Source: Shewanella seohaensis (lineage in GTDB: Bacteria > Pseudomonadota > Gammaproteobacteria > Enterobacterales > Shewanellaceae). Taken from it: a stretch of DNA of 64,000 bases. A model generated the notes under the pieces. The model was not told where the DNA came from, did no database searches, and saw only the letters and a program-made list of their open reading frames with translations. The position numbers and the translations under genes are program-made. Positions 21,928-32,023 of this stretch are shown one piece after another. The stretch's first letter is position 1, and every line of letters begins with the position of its first letter. The stretch spans positions 1,488,001-1,552,000 of the forward strand of contig NZ_CP104900.1 in NCBI RefSeq assembly GCF_025449215.1. The letters run 5' to 3'.

Positions 21928-24237
21928 TTAGAAATGCTCGGTATTAATCAACTTACCGAGCTGATCGTAGTGGCTCCAATCCCCTGCTTGGCGGTCGGCG
22001 ATATAGCTGCCTTCACTGCGTTTTTCGCCACTGGGCCAAAATTGCTGCCATAAGCCTTCCCTGCGATCCTTAAGATAAGTGCCTTGTTCGGCGAGTTTGC
22101 CATTGGTGTGGTAATAGCTGGCATCGCCTTCCTTCTGGCCCTTTAACCAAGTTTCATTTAGTTTAGGTTTACCATTTTGGTGGTATTCCCTGCGCTCGCC
22201 GTCGAGTTCGCCTTTAGTGTATTGGGCTTCGAGTTTGAGCTGGCCATTGCTGTAATATTCTTTGCTGATGCCATGTTGTTGGTTATCTAAAAACTCGCTG
22301 CTGGCGGCTAAAATGCCATCCTCATACCAGCTTTCCCACAGTCCTGTTTGCTGACCTTTATCCATAATGCCGCTCAGTTTGAGCTGGCCATTGTTAGGAT
22401 AATATTCGGCATAGGTGCCCGTTTTATCATTGTTATCATAGGTTTCTAAGCGATAAACCACTTGTTTAAAGCTGTAGTACTCGCAAGTGCCGTTACGTTT
22501 ATTATCCTTCCAATGGGTTTTCTGGCTGATATTGCCCTCGGGGATTGCGCCGTAGGTTGGATCTTTGGCTTCATAGCGGTAATCAATCCAGAGTCCGGTT
22601 TTTTGATTATCCTCATATTGGCCAGTGACGCGGCGTCGACCTTGGTAATACTCGGCATAGTCGCCATCGAGTTTACCGTTAACAAAGGTCTGTTCTTTTT
22701 GTTTTTGCCCCTGCTGATACTGGATCCACAGTCCCTCTTTTACGCCGTTTTGATAATCTCCTTCCTCATTGAGATCGCCATTGTAGTACCAACGACTAAA
22801 GTGGCCATCGAGGGGGTAGCTATTGCTGTTATCCGCTTTCGTGCGGGCGTAGTGGGCGAGTTCTCTTGGCTTGCCATTGTCGTAAAAGGATTCGTATTTA
22901 CCGACCCACGCGCCTTCGATGCGCTCACCGCGTTCATTCACCGAGCCATCCTCATAGTAGGATTCGGAGCGGCCAGTGAGTTTGCCATCGACGTACACAT
23001 CTAAGCTGCGGAGCTGGCCATTGGCGTGGTAGCGACGGAATTCTCCGTCTCTTTGACCTAGCTTCCATACCTCTGCGGTTTGCAGTTTACCGCCGTTATA
23101 GCGTTCAAATAATCCATCTTTCAAGCCCATGTTGTAGCTGCTTTTTTCGATAAGATTACCGTCCGCATCATAGCGCTCAGAAGGGCCATGCAAGGGGTAT
23201 TGACCATTATCGGCCAGTTGCGAGTCCTGATAGGTTCGCAGTTCTTTCAGTTGGCCGTTGGGATGGAAATACTTTTGCGTGCCGGCGAGCATATCCTGCT
23301 TGTAGTTCAAATCGCTGGTCAGCACACCCTCAAGGTTAAAGTATTGCTGGCGTCCCTCTAGTACATCGTTGAGGTATTGCTCCTCCACTTGGAGTTTGCC
23401 CAGTTCATTGAATTGTTGACATTTACCGTGGCGAAGTCCCGCTTGATAGTGGCACAGGCTTGCCAGTTCGCCACTGGGATAAAAGGTGCGTTCTTCACCC
23501 TCGAGTTTATCGAGATTAAATTGGCTGGCACTGGCCTTAGTGCCATCGTCGAAGAAGGTTTCCCATAAACCTTGGCGGCGGCCGTCGGCATCGAAGCGGC
23601 CACTTACAACGACTTGACCCTCGGCATTTTGCTCGAGATAGGGGCCAGTGAGTTGATTATTAGCGTAGGTTTGGCTTTGGGAGAGGGTGCCATTCTCATA
23701 AAAGCTTTCCCATTTACCGTGGCGAAGGTTATCGAGATAGCTTTCTTGCGCCTGTAATTTGCCACTCGGGAAGAATCGTTTTACTTGGGACTTTTGGCCA
23801 TTTTTATAGAGGGTGCTTTGGGTGACACTGCCCGTGGCACTAAATTCCTTCCATTCGCCAACGGGGACACCCTTGGCAAATTGTTGCTCCTCGGTCATGG
23901 CGCCATCTAAATCGAACAGTCGCCAGGTGCCATCTTGGTAACCCAGTTGATAGTTACCTTCGACGATTCTACTGTTATTACTATGAAAAACCTGCCATTT
24001 CCCATTCGGTATTCCCTGCGAAAATTGCCCTAAGGTATAACCTTGGTTATCGCGAACGATGGCGATATCACCATTTAAGGGCATGCCCGTGGCGAGATTG
24101 TAATAGCTTGGAATACCGTCCTGCTGGCGAATTTCGACCATCATGGAGGAGAGGTTTTGCGCCGCCTGTGCATGGACGCCGACTAGGCTGATCCCGGCAA
24201 TGGCGAGGCTAATAAAGCGAAATGGCGAGTTGTACAT
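21928..24237 (-). CDS. Exported MORN-repeat (YwqK-like) protein, 769 residues
   Basis: A signal peptide (about residues 1-26, ending AQAAQ) is followed almost entirely by tandem MORN-variant repeats of about 21-25 residues. Their pattern is DG-W-x-YYxNGxLxxxxxYxxGxxxG (for example GKWESFYENG, GLWESWYEDG, GLWQQFWPSG). I count more than twenty units by eye. MORN variants form elongated beta-strand ladders. The YwqK name (antitoxin) comes from a short Bacillus protein and should not be carried over. It is probably periplasmic or surface-exposed, with unknown function. It lies downstream of a second MORN gene and a lipoprotein gene on the same strand. Confidence 0.85.
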   Translation of the reverse strand: MYNSPFRFISLAIAGISLVGVHAQAAQNLSSMMVEIRQQDGIPSYYNLATGMPLNGDIAIVRDNQGYTLGQFSQGIPNGKWQVFHSNNSRIVEGNYQLGYQDGTWRLFDLDGAMTEEQQFAKGVPVGEWKEFSATGSVTQSTLYKNGQKSQVKRFFPSGKLQAQESYLDNLRHGKWESFYENGTLSQSQTYANNQLTGPYLEQNAEGQVVVSGRFDADGRRQGLWETFFDDGTKASASQFNLDKLEGEERTFYPSGELASLCHYQAGLRHGKCQQFNELGKLQVEEQYLNDVLEGRQQYFNLEGVLTSDLNYKQDMLAGTQKYFHPNGQLKELRTYQDSQLADNGQYPLHGPSERYDADGNLIEKSSYNMGLKDGLFERYNGGKLQTAEVWKLGQRDGEFRRYHANGQLRSLDVYVDGKLTGRSESYYEDGSVNERGERIEGAWVGKYESFYDNGKPRELAHYARTKADNSNSYPLDGHFSRWYYNGDLNEEGDYQNGVKEGLWIQYQQGQKQKEQTFVNGKLDGDYAEYYQGRRRVTGQYEDNQKTGLWIDYRYEAKDPTYGAIPEGNISQKTHWKDNKRNGTCEYYSFKQVVYRLETYDNNDKTGTYAEYYPNNGQLKLSGIMDKGQQTGLWESWYEDGILAASSEFLDNQQHGISKEYYSNGQLKLEAQYTKGELDGERREYHQNGKPKLNETWLKGQKEGDASYYHTNGKLAEQGTYLKDRREGLWQQFWPSGEKRSEGSYIADRQAGDWSHYDQLGKLINTEHF

Positions 24238-24360
24238 GCTGATCCCTTGCTGTGGATCTTAGGGCCGCGCAATGGGCGGCCAGTATAAGAATCCTAACGT
24301 TTACACTATGTTGATGCTGTACACTTTGGCCGAGTGCACGGCGAGTTAGTTTACGCGATT

Positions 24361-24386
24361 GGCGTTAAGCTAAACAGCTTAACGCC
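24361..24386. other. Intergenic hairpin between the two MORN genes
   Basis: GGCGTTAAGCT-AAAC-AGCTTAACGCC is a perfect 11-bp inverted repeat 12 bases after the upstream MORN gene's stop. No T-run follows on the minus strand, so it may be a weak terminator or an mRNA-stabilising structure. Confidence 0.45.
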
Positions 24387-24397
24387 ACCTGCTTTCG

Positions 24398-26131
24398 TTA
24401 ATAAAAAGGAAACACGCTATCTTCAACGGGTAAGACGGGCGGCGGTGTTTCCTGATTTAAAAACTGGCCGTGATTGTAATGATTAATCACCTGTATCGAG
24501 CCATTATTCTCAAACTGGTATTGCTTACCATGCAAGTTACCTTGGTCGTCATAGTTAGCAATTTCGAGCACATAATCCTCGACTGTACGCAGTTCCCAGT
24601 GTCCGACTTGCTTACCCTTGTCGAAGCGACCATGCCAAGAGCGTCTTTCTGGATTCGGCCTTGGGCGATATTGGAATTCGTTATCGGTGAATATCCAATC
24701 GCCTTGGCGCAGTTCATTAAGGTATTCGCCTTTTTCATACACTTGGCCATTACTGGCGTAACGCTGGACTAAACCATCGGGTTTGCCATGTTTAAAGTGC
24801 ATGGATTCAAGCAATTGCCCTGAGTTGGTCTTGTTGAGGTATTCACCGTGGAGCTGGCCATTATCATCGTGGCTATAGGTGATGGTGGCGTCATCCTGAT
24901 ATTTCTTCCAAGTGCCTGCTTGTTTATCCTTGGCATACTGGCCTTGCTCTACCAGCTGACTTTTGCCCGTGGCAGGCTCAATTTTCACCGTCTCATAGGC
25001 GCCTTCACGCTTACCCGCCTGATAATATTCACGGGTGAGGGTGATGACATCGTTGTAGTCAAAGGATTTGATTTGTAAGCCATTCAATTGCTTATTGAGT
25101 AGCTCCTGACGCTCGATTAACAAGCCTTGTTTGAAGGTTTCAAAGAGCGACCCGTTTTTGAGTTTGTCCTCTTCTTGAGTCTCAATCAATTGGCCGTCGC
25201 GATAGCGCTGCTGTTTGCGATAAACCCAGCGATTACCTTGGTATTTGCTGTCGCTAGTGCGTTTAATCTCACCTTTGTCATCGTATTCGATGGACTGGAT
25301 GACATCGCCCTTATCGTTGGTGACTTCCTTTAATTTGAGCTGGCCATTTTCAAAGTAAGTGAGCTGCTCACCGACCTTATAATTCTGTTGATACTGGAAG
25401 TGGTGCTCCACCTTGCCATTGTCAAAATAGCTAAAATAATCGCCGTGTTTTTTATCTTTAAACCACTCTTGGGTCGAGATGACTTGCCCATTCAGCCCCC
25501 AAGTGGTCTCAGTGCCTTGCAACAGGCCATCAACCTTATGTTCCTCTCGGTTGAGTTTGCCTAGATTAAAATATTGGCTGACGCAGGTGGGGTCATGGCA
25601 GATTTTGGCGGTGACTTCACCTTCGGGACTAAAATTTTCGCTGATACCGACGGCTTGGCCATCTTTATAGGTGGTTTTGTTGCGGATATTGCCGCCATTC
25701 CAATAACCTATTTCTTGGCCTTGTTTTACACCATTTTCATAGTGCGACTCAGTATATAACTGACCCGTGGCAATGTACTTTTTGATGACGCCATCAAGCT
25801 GACCTTGCGCGTTACGAAAGCCCTGTTCGTAGGGGGTTCCATCGTCGAAGTGACATTGATAAGGCCCGCGAAATTGCTCGCTAGTGAGTGCCTTACCAAT
25901 ATTTTTATCGGCGATGGCCGTTGAGCAGAAAAGCCTATTCTTTTCTTTGTAGTAAACCTCTACCTTGTAGTAACCATCAGTCTGATCAACGGGTTGCTCA
26001 AAATAGTACAGAGCTTTTTTTTCATCCTTGACGACATTCCAATTGGCATCGAGTAATACCTTTTCCGCATTGGCATGGGTACTGATGAGGGCGAGCGCTC
26101 CTAGGAGCAGTTTTACAGTAAATGGACGCAT
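24398..26131 (-). CDS. Exported MORN-repeat protein, 577 residues
   Basis: A signal peptide (MRPFTVKLLLGALALIS, cleavage near ANA) is followed by MORN-variant repeats such as DGTPYEQGFRNAQGQLDG, HGDYFSYFDNGKVEHHF and DGLVQRYASNGQVYEKGEY. Two Cys pairs in the first third (for example CHDPTC) are not part of the repeats. It is a paralogue in architecture of the next gene downstream but more divergent. It starts 9 bases after the lipoprotein gene ends, which suggests cotranscription. No function is known. Confidence 0.85.
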   Translation of the reverse strand: MRPFTVKLLLGALALISTHANAEKVLLDANWNVVKDEKKALYYFEQPVDQTDGYYKVEVYYKEKNRLFCSTAIADKNIGKALTSEQFRGPYQCHFDDGTPYEQGFRNAQGQLDGVIKKYIATGQLYTESHYENGVKQGQEIGYWNGGNIRNKTTYKDGQAVGISENFSPEGEVTAKICHDPTCVSQYFNLGKLNREEHKVDGLLQGTETTWGLNGQVISTQEWFKDKKHGDYFSYFDNGKVEHHFQYQQNYKVGEQLTYFENGQLKLKEVTNDKGDVIQSIEYDDKGEIKRTSDSKYQGNRWVYRKQQRYRDGQLIETQEEDKLKNGSLFETFKQGLLIERQELLNKQLNGLQIKSFDYNDVITLTREYYQAGKREGAYETVKIEPATGKSQLVEQGQYAKDKQAGTWKKYQDDATITYSHDDNGQLHGEYLNKTNSGQLLESMHFKHGKPDGLVQRYASNGQVYEKGEYLNELRQGDWIFTDNEFQYRPRPNPERRSWHGRFDKGKQVGHWELRTVEDYVLEIANYDDQGNLHGKQYQFENNGSIQVINHYNHGQFLNQETPPPVLPVEDSVFPFY

Positions 26132-26140
26132 AACCGCTCC

Positions 26141-28427
26141 TTAAGGCAAAGGTTTAAAGGTGAATTCATAGGGAATATCGACGGCTTCTTGGGAGATAGT
26201 CATATAACTCACCTTAGCGGCGGCGCCCGTAACACTTAAATAGCGGCCATCTAACAGCACCTCATCAATCCTATACTCAGTCTCTTCGGGCAAACGAATC
26301 GTTAGTGGCTTGCCTTGAGCATTCTCGACTCTGATGTAATTGGGTAAATCTTTGCTCGGCTCCTTGCCATAACCCGTATCGGTCAGCCAGGTTTGCAAAT
26401 CGATTAACCAAGGGCGCTCGGTGACAGATTGCGGCAAGGTTTGCCAGTGGATATCGCCTTTGCAATGGATAGTGCCTTGAATGCGCTTATCGTAGAAGTA
26501 CTGGCGCACGCGGTCGGGTGTCATCAAATGGTAAGCCGCGCCTTCGGGCCCATTGGGCACAAACTGCCAAGCCACAGTCTGTGTGCCTTCATTAAAACCT
26601 TGGCTGATTTCGGGCTTACAGGCCGTCGCTAACGCAGCAGACATGGGGATATACAAGTTGTGACCGTTTTCAGTTGCCGTTTTTATATCCTTCACCGCAC
26701 TGATTTCAGGCTTGGACGAGGCCAGCTTATCCGAGAAGGAGTCACCGATGCTGACGCTGCCAAACTCGCTCAGGGGATTGGCAAGATTTTGGTTATACTC
26801 GGCTTCGGGAACAAAACGGATCTGCTTGCTTTGGCTGAGCTCAGGTTGGGGTTGACTCGTCACTAGCACTAGGCTTTTTGGGATGTCGTCTAATTTAAGT
26901 AGCAGTGCGTTGGTGGTCAGCGGGTGACTATCATTGGCACTGGTCAACTCCGTTAGCAGTTCTTTATCGGTCAGGGTGAGCCACTTAGGATATTCTGACT
27001 CGGGGCTGGCATAGGCCATTTTGCCTGTTAACTGCTGAAGACCGAGGTGGATCTTGTGGCTATCGCTCTGCTTGATGACCACTTTAAATAACTTAGCGCC
27101 CGCATCGATTGGCTGGATCGTGAGGCTGGCATCGCCAAAGGTATAGGGCGTAGCGAGTAGTTCGTCCCAGGATTTATCGATGATGCTATTCGCCTCGGGA
27201 ACTAAGGTGAGCTTAGCGTTGATATAACTTATCCGCTTGAGTTTATCGGCGGTGTTATCCCAACCCGTGGCGATAATATTGGTCGACGACTCAATGTTGC
27301 GGCTGAAATTGACCGCTGCCCCCGTGCTGTGTTGCCAGAAGTCGAGATCTAACGCTTTTCCGCTCTCATCAAAGGCCGTGATGTCTTCATAGCGCATATT
27401 ACCGACCACATATTGCGGACTCATGGCATGCACAAAGCGCAGTTGGATCTCCTCGGGAGTATCGCTGCCCCAGTCGCCAATATTATCAATAATCCCTTGA
27501 TGATCAGCTAATAAGGATTGGATAAATGCCTTGTCGATAGGCTTATATTCCCGCGGCACATCGCTGATGGGATAAAGCTCTTTTTGCTTATCATCAATAT
27601 CCCGCTCGGCATCGTAGTTGTCATCGGCATACCAAAGCAGGCTCATCACATCGGGACGATCCTTAGGCGCCATAACGATACGCTGGACAAAGGTTTTCCC
27701 CGCTGTTCATCCTGTTTAAACAGCGCCATGCTCTCTAACCAACCGGTTTTACGGTTAAGCTCGAACTTGCCGTAGACCTTAAGATGACTGTTTTCGCCCT
27801 GTTGCTGTTTAGTCTGCAACAAAGCCTGCAATCTATCGTCGCTCACTTGCTCAACCGTCCAGATTAACCGCTCATCCATGGGGGCGCTGGCGCTATAACC
27901 CACGCGGGGCTCAAGCTGCACGGGCAGGGTAGGCGATTGCTCAAGTAGGGACTTAAGGCTCGTCCAGCGGTTAAACAGCTCGGCGATATCCTTTTCTTCT
28001 ATCTTGGTGATAGGTGTAAGCCGATTGTTGTCACCATTTTTCAGCTCGAGATTAAAGCCCGCTTGAATGATGGAGGTGAGTTCTTTGCCGCTGTTTTTCG
28101 GATCGATATTACTGATCGGAATAGGCAGGCCGTGATCGCTTAATTGCATCAGGCTCGGCTGAACGAAGAAGTGGGCATCATTGGTCAATGGCGTAGTTAA
28201 GCTAGTCGCTCTACCCTGAGCATCCTGCAACTGGTAATTCAGTAGCACGCGCCCCTGCATGTGCTTTTGGGTTTCGATACCATCATTGATGCTGAGGGTC
28301 GAAATCACCTGATATTCGCGTGCGGTGGGGATGCCCCCGATTTATTGGAGCCAGCGCTATCGCACGCCGTTAATCCCAAGGTGAGCGTGAGACTGGTACA
28401 AATTACCCTGCATATCCCTATAGCCAT
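26141..28427 (-). CDS. Large putative lipoprotein, unknown function, two frameshifts
   Basis: ATG 28427 gives a signal peptide with lipobox LGLTAC. The frame is then lost at the C-run 28334-28338 (GGGGG on the coding strand) and again at 27694-27701 (GGGGAAAA on the coding strand). One base at each place gives one 762-residue protein. The body is rich in polar beta-type segments with no family I recognise. It probably anchors in the outer membrane and, with the two MORN genes that follow with short gaps, forms an envelope operon. Confidence 0.7.
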
Positions 28428-28698
28428 TTGAACTCCGTTGGCGACTTATGTTATTGAAATGTAAATCTATTAATCCGAAAATTGGCGACATTATACACAA
28501 AAAATCCCCTTGGGAATAAAAAGCTCATGCCAATTTGGGGGCAAGATCAGTCGTAAGTTTGCATGATGAATAGTGGTATAAGGCGAGAAAGCCGATTGCC
28601 CTGATAAGGCTTCATCCTTTACTCTTGTTAACACCGCTAGATAACTCACAAGCTAGGGAAGATAAACCTGTGGTAGCTTGTTCAATGGAGAAAGAACG

Positions 28699-29660
28699 AT
28701 GAGCCCACAACCCAAGTCCGACAATAACGCGCCAGCTGCTCAATCTATCCCGCAGGAGGCCTTTGATTGGTACGATGAATATGCCCACGGCATCATCGAC
28801 CGCCGCGAGTTTATGGCTCGCCTCGCCGGCCTTGTGGCACTGGGGTTTACCATGACAACGCTCACTGGCGCACTCATGCCCAACTACGCCTTAGCCGAAC
28901 AAGTCTCCTTTAACGATTCCAGCATTCAAGCCAGTTATGTGAAGTTTCCCTCCCCGAAGGGTATGGAGAAGGGCGCGGTTATTTAGTGATGCCAACTTCC
29001 ATGCTTATTCCCGGCAAAGAGGCGGGCGATCCTAAGACCTTGGACCCCACTAAAAAAGCCGCCGTGGTGTTAGTGGTACATGAAAACCGTGGCCTGAATC
29101 CCTATATCGAAGATGTGGCCCGCCGCTTAGCGGCCAAGGGCTATATCGCCTTCGCCCCCGATGCCCTTTATAGCCTCGGCGGTTATCCCGGTAATGACGA
29201 TGCGGGCCGCGCCATGCAAGCCAGCCTCGACAGAGCCAAAATCGAGCAGGACTTTATCGCCGCCGCGCGCTTTCTCAAGGCGCATCCCCAGTGTAATGGC
29301 AAACTCGGCGCCGTCGGTTTTTGCTTTGGCGGCTATATAGTCAATATGCTCGCCGCCAGCATTCCAGACGAACTCGCGGCTGGCGTGCCTTTTTATGGCA
29401 CTCCAGCGGCAACAGAGCTACGCAGCCGAGTCACAGGCCCGCTGATGTTGCAATTTGCCGCGTTAGATCAACGGATTAACGACACTTGGGCCGAGTACGA
29501 AACCCAATTAAAGGCTAACAAGGCCGAGTATATTGCCTACCTCTACCCCAATGTGAATCATGGTTTCCATAACGATTCCACCGCTCGCTATGATGAGCCA
29601 ACCGCCGAGCTTGCATGGGCAAGAACCTTGGATTTCTTTGGGAAATACCTACAAGGTTAG
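28699..29660 (+). CDS. Dienelactone hydrolase family protein with Tat signal, one frameshift
   Basis: An alpha/beta hydrolase of the carboxymethylenebutenolidase family. A twin-arginine motif (DRREFMARLAGLVALG) precedes a hydrophobic stretch and an A-rich cleavage region, so export as a folded protein is likely. The catalytic triad candidates are Cys in GFCFGG, Asp in ALDQRIND and His in NVNHGFHND, as in DLH. The frame breaks at GG 28977-28978; one more G restores GAGYLVMPTS and a 320-residue protein. Start ATG 28699 has an AGAAAGA upstream. The substrate is unknown. Confidence 0.88.
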
Positions 29661-29730
29661 GGGTTGCCGAATTGCAAAAGGGCATTTTGTGATGCGGGGG
29701 CACATTTGCTGCGGCCTTTCGGCCGAGATA

Positions 29731-29980
29731 AATCAAAGTCGTGGGGCTTCACCCCACACCCGATGATATTGCTGGTTCGCTTGGTATCGCGAACTGGCAA
29801 TTGTGTCGCTGCAAAGTAACTTTGTAACTCATTGCCTGCCGCAGGCTTTTGCACTCTCTTGTATTATCACTGCCCAGTGACACGTCGTGCTTATGCTTTA
29901 AAAAGAGTTTCCTTGTAGACTCTACTAAAAAATGCTTTATAAGGTCACTGGTGCAACAATGCTACTGCTGGCGTTCCCAT
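29731..29980 (+). repeat. Structured dispersed repeat, copy A
   Basis: The first of four copies (others near 30760, 31228 and, inverted, 35067). It holds in order: hairpin GTGGGG-CTTCA-CCCCAC, a GCTGGTTCG hairpin with wobble pairs, the palindrome GCCTGCCGCAGGC, and a CCAGTGAC...GTCACTGG stem enclosing a smaller hairpin. The tail is GGTGCAACAATGC then a CCCAT. There is no coding capacity. It starts about 70 bases after the hydrolase gene. Confidence 0.8.
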
Positions 29981-30155
29981 TGACGATCGAATGTTAGTTT
30001 GATGATTACCTATATCGAATTGAATTAAACATTTAATTTACATTCAGTTAGTTGACCGTGGTCAATAAACCGAAAAATCAGAGTGTTATATTTGTTATAA
30101 CCATCGTGAGAGGATATCTTCGAGCCGACTAAACAAGCATATACAAAGGTGATAT

Positions 30156-30752
30156 ATGAGCCTGCATCTGAAATTATCGTGGTTGTTTTTGGCATTATTA
30201 ATTATGCCATCGGCTTTATTTATTACGGGTAACGCCACTGCGAAAGAGGCGTCCAATGCCCAACAACTAGAGGTGCCGTGCAAATGTCTTTGGGATAAAA
30301 ATCGCAAATTCAATCCTGATAAAATTAACTATAAAGGCAATATTTGGCGATGCAGTGTGTATTTAGAGAACGGAGCTTGCAATAAAGTGGAGCTTATTGG
30401 CCCCGCGGATACCGCTAATCCACTGAATCCGAGCTATGTCTATAGCCTTATGACCGCCGTGCGAAAAGGGGAAACACGCATGGCTGATTTGTCAAATGCC
30501 GAGCGCAAAGCAGTGCTGGAAGCACATCTATCTGCGAGTAACTATCCTCATCAAACAGCGAATATGTCTTGCAATGAGGTAAAGTCGCGAGCTGCAAGTG
30601 CTAAGGCAAAGTTACTCGAGATGGTGACGGGATTGAAGACCTGTCTTCAAGGGGAATTGAGACAAGATTGCGACAATTTTTATCAGGACCAAAGACCACT
30701 GTGGGAGGCCTATACTGCTGAGCGTACAGAGCAGTTTTTCCATTGCGAGTAG
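30156..30752 (+). CDS. Exported Cys-containing protein, unknown function
   Basis: 198 residues with an N-terminal signal or anchor helix (LSWLFLALLIMPSALFI) and AAAGGTGAT ribosome binding site. Eight Cys residues in the mature part suggest disulfides in the periplasm (VPCKCLW, RCSVYLENGAC, MSCNEV, KTCLQ, QDCDNF, FHCE). No family is recognised. It lies alone between repeat copies A and B in the accessory island. Confidence 0.7.
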   Translation: MSLHLKLSWLFLALLIMPSALFITGNATAKEASNAQQLEVPCKCLWDKNRKFNPDKINYKGNIWRCSVYLENGACNKVELIGPADTANPLNPSYVYSLMTAVRKGETRMADLSNAERKAVLEAHLSASNYPHQTANMSCNEVKSRAASAKAKLLEMVTGLKTCLQGELRQDCDNFYQDQRPLWEAYTAERTEQFFHCE

Positions 30753-30759
30753 TGCGTAA

Positions 30760-30960
30760 GTTTCAACCCACAACCCTATGATGTTGCTGGTTCGCTAGAT
30801 ATGGCGAATTAGCAATATCATAGCTTCAAAGCAAAAGTATGCCCTATTGCCAGCCGCAAGCTTTTGCATTCTCTTATATTAGTTCCCCCTTTGATACGCC
30901 GTGCAAATATTCACTTTTAGAAGGTCATAGGTGCAGCAGTGCCACTTCTGGTATGCCCAT
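30760..30960 (+). repeat. Structured dispersed repeat, copy B (diverged)
   Basis: The same order of elements as copy A but more degraded: the first hairpin is lost, the GCTGGTTCGC/GGCGAATTAGC stem is kept with changed partners, GCCAGCCGCAAGC replaces the palindrome, and the AAGGTCATAGGTGCAGCAGTGCC tail is recognisable in part. It begins directly after the exported protein's stop. Confidence 0.65.
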
Positions 30961-31227
30961 TGGGTTTGCAGTTGTGGGCTTGACATAAAAGCTATGTGCC
31001 AAGATTAGTCATTACTTAACTATTTAATTTGTAATGTGAAAGTGGTAGACAGATATTAAACAGAACGTTATCTTAGGTTTTTAACAAGGATGAAACTTAA
31101 TCGTGACCTCGGTTCAGTTCACTTGCATCAGGAAGATGTATCTTTATTTCGCTAGAAACGCCTCCTGAACAATCCAGCCCTTACCATGATTGGCTAATGA
31201 CCGTTAGCCAAGTGCGGTAGCTATGGA
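30961..31227. other. Intergenic stretch between repeat copies B and C
   Basis: About 270 bases without a supported gene. A TTGACA hexamer is present near 30979, but no reading frame follows it before copy C. Confidence 0.35.
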
Positions 31228-31455
31228 AAGCTTTGTCGAACGACAAAGTTAAAACGTTTTGATAGTGCTGGTTTGCTCGGCGCTGCTAATTAGCAATGTT
31301 ATCTCTGCCGATTATCTGTGTAGCTAATTGCCTGCCGCAGGCTTTCGCACTGTTACACCAGTGACACGCCGTGCATACGTCCCTGTAGGCTCTACTAAAA
31401 CATCCATGTTTTAGAAGGTCACTGGTGCAACAATGCCAATTCGGGTGTATCCCGT
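31228..31455 (+). repeat. Structured dispersed repeat, copy C
   Basis: It starts with a different perfect hairpin, CTTTGTCG-AA-CGACAAAG, in the position of copy A's first hairpin. It then has GCTGGTTTGC/GCTAATTAGC, the GCCTGCCGCAGGC palindrome, and a 19-base near-perfect inverted repeat (31347-31365 with 31418-31436) enclosing CTAAAACAT-CC-ATGTTTTAG. It ends 43 bases before the next gene. Confidence 0.8.
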
Positions 31456-31497
31456 AGTATTTATGTTTTCTGATAAAAAGAGCTGTTCAGAATAGAA

Positions 31498-31920
31498 ATG
31501 GATTTTGGAATGAAATCAGTTTTACAAATTACCTTAGGGATCTTGCTAGCGAGCTTGGTTACTTTGTTAGTGCGAATTGGCTATCTAAGCTATGTCGAAT
31601 ATCGGGTTAAGCAAGAAATAAACGAAATCGCGCTACAGCAACAACAGCGAGAAAAAGCTCATCAACAAGCTGCAAAAGAGCGTCAGCTTGCTGAATACCA
31701 ACAGCAACAAATTGTAATACAACAGGTTGCGGAACAACGACGAATAGCACAACAAAATGAAGCCGCACGCGTACGTAAAGCCGAAGCATGGCGTAAATAC
31801 TATATCGTCCCCGAAGACTGCAAAAACTATAAGTCAGATGAGCATATGGTTAACTGCCTAAACCATAAAGCAGATGCCAAAGCAGAATTTGATAAAATAT
31901 ACGATTTAGAACAATCATGA
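31498..31920 (+). CDS. Single-pass membrane protein with Gln-rich coiled coil, unknown function
   Basis: 140 residues. An N-terminal transmembrane helix (about 7-30) precedes a long Gln/Ala/Glu-rich helix (about 40-105) that should form a coiled coil, then a short C-terminal region with two Cys (EDCKNY, MVNCLN). A second Met at codon 5 may be the start. No family is recognised. It is immediately upstream of the STAND NTPase gene, same strand, 103 bases apart. Whether the two are linked is unclear, because its base composition is closer to core genes than that of its neighbour. Confidence 0.6.
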   Translation: MDFGMKSVLQITLGILLASLVTLLVRIGYLSYVEYRVKQEINEIALQQQQREKAHQQAAKERQLAEYQQQQIVIQQVAEQRRIAQQNEAARVRKAEAWRKYYIVPEDCKNYKSDEHMVNCLNHKADAKAEFDKIYDLEQS

Positions 31921-31997
31921 CCTTAGTAAGATTTTATATTAAGTTTATGGTAAATGATAATTTCTATTTTTATTTATGAAACTAATTTCTAAACTTT

Positions 31998-32003
31998 TAT
32001 ACT
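31998..32003 (+). promoter_or_regulatory. Possible -10 element of the STAND NTPase gene
   Basis: TATACT 20 bases before the ATG, in an AT-rich leader with no clear -35. A ribosome binding site AAGGAA follows at about 32012. A separate promoter for the large gene is plausible. Confidence 0.3.
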
Positions 32004-32023
32004 ATGTTTAGTAAGGAATTTAA

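Noticed and set aside
22462..23004. A 180-codon plus-strand frame inside the long MORN gene, rich in hydrophobic residues.
   Set aside because: It is the antisense shadow of a repetitive coding sequence; the MORN frame has a signal peptide and repeats.
21928..24237. Annotation of the MORN protein as a toxin-antitoxin YwqK antitoxin.
   Set aside because: The name is inherited from a small unrelated-context protein; this one is exported, much longer, and has no toxin partner nearby.
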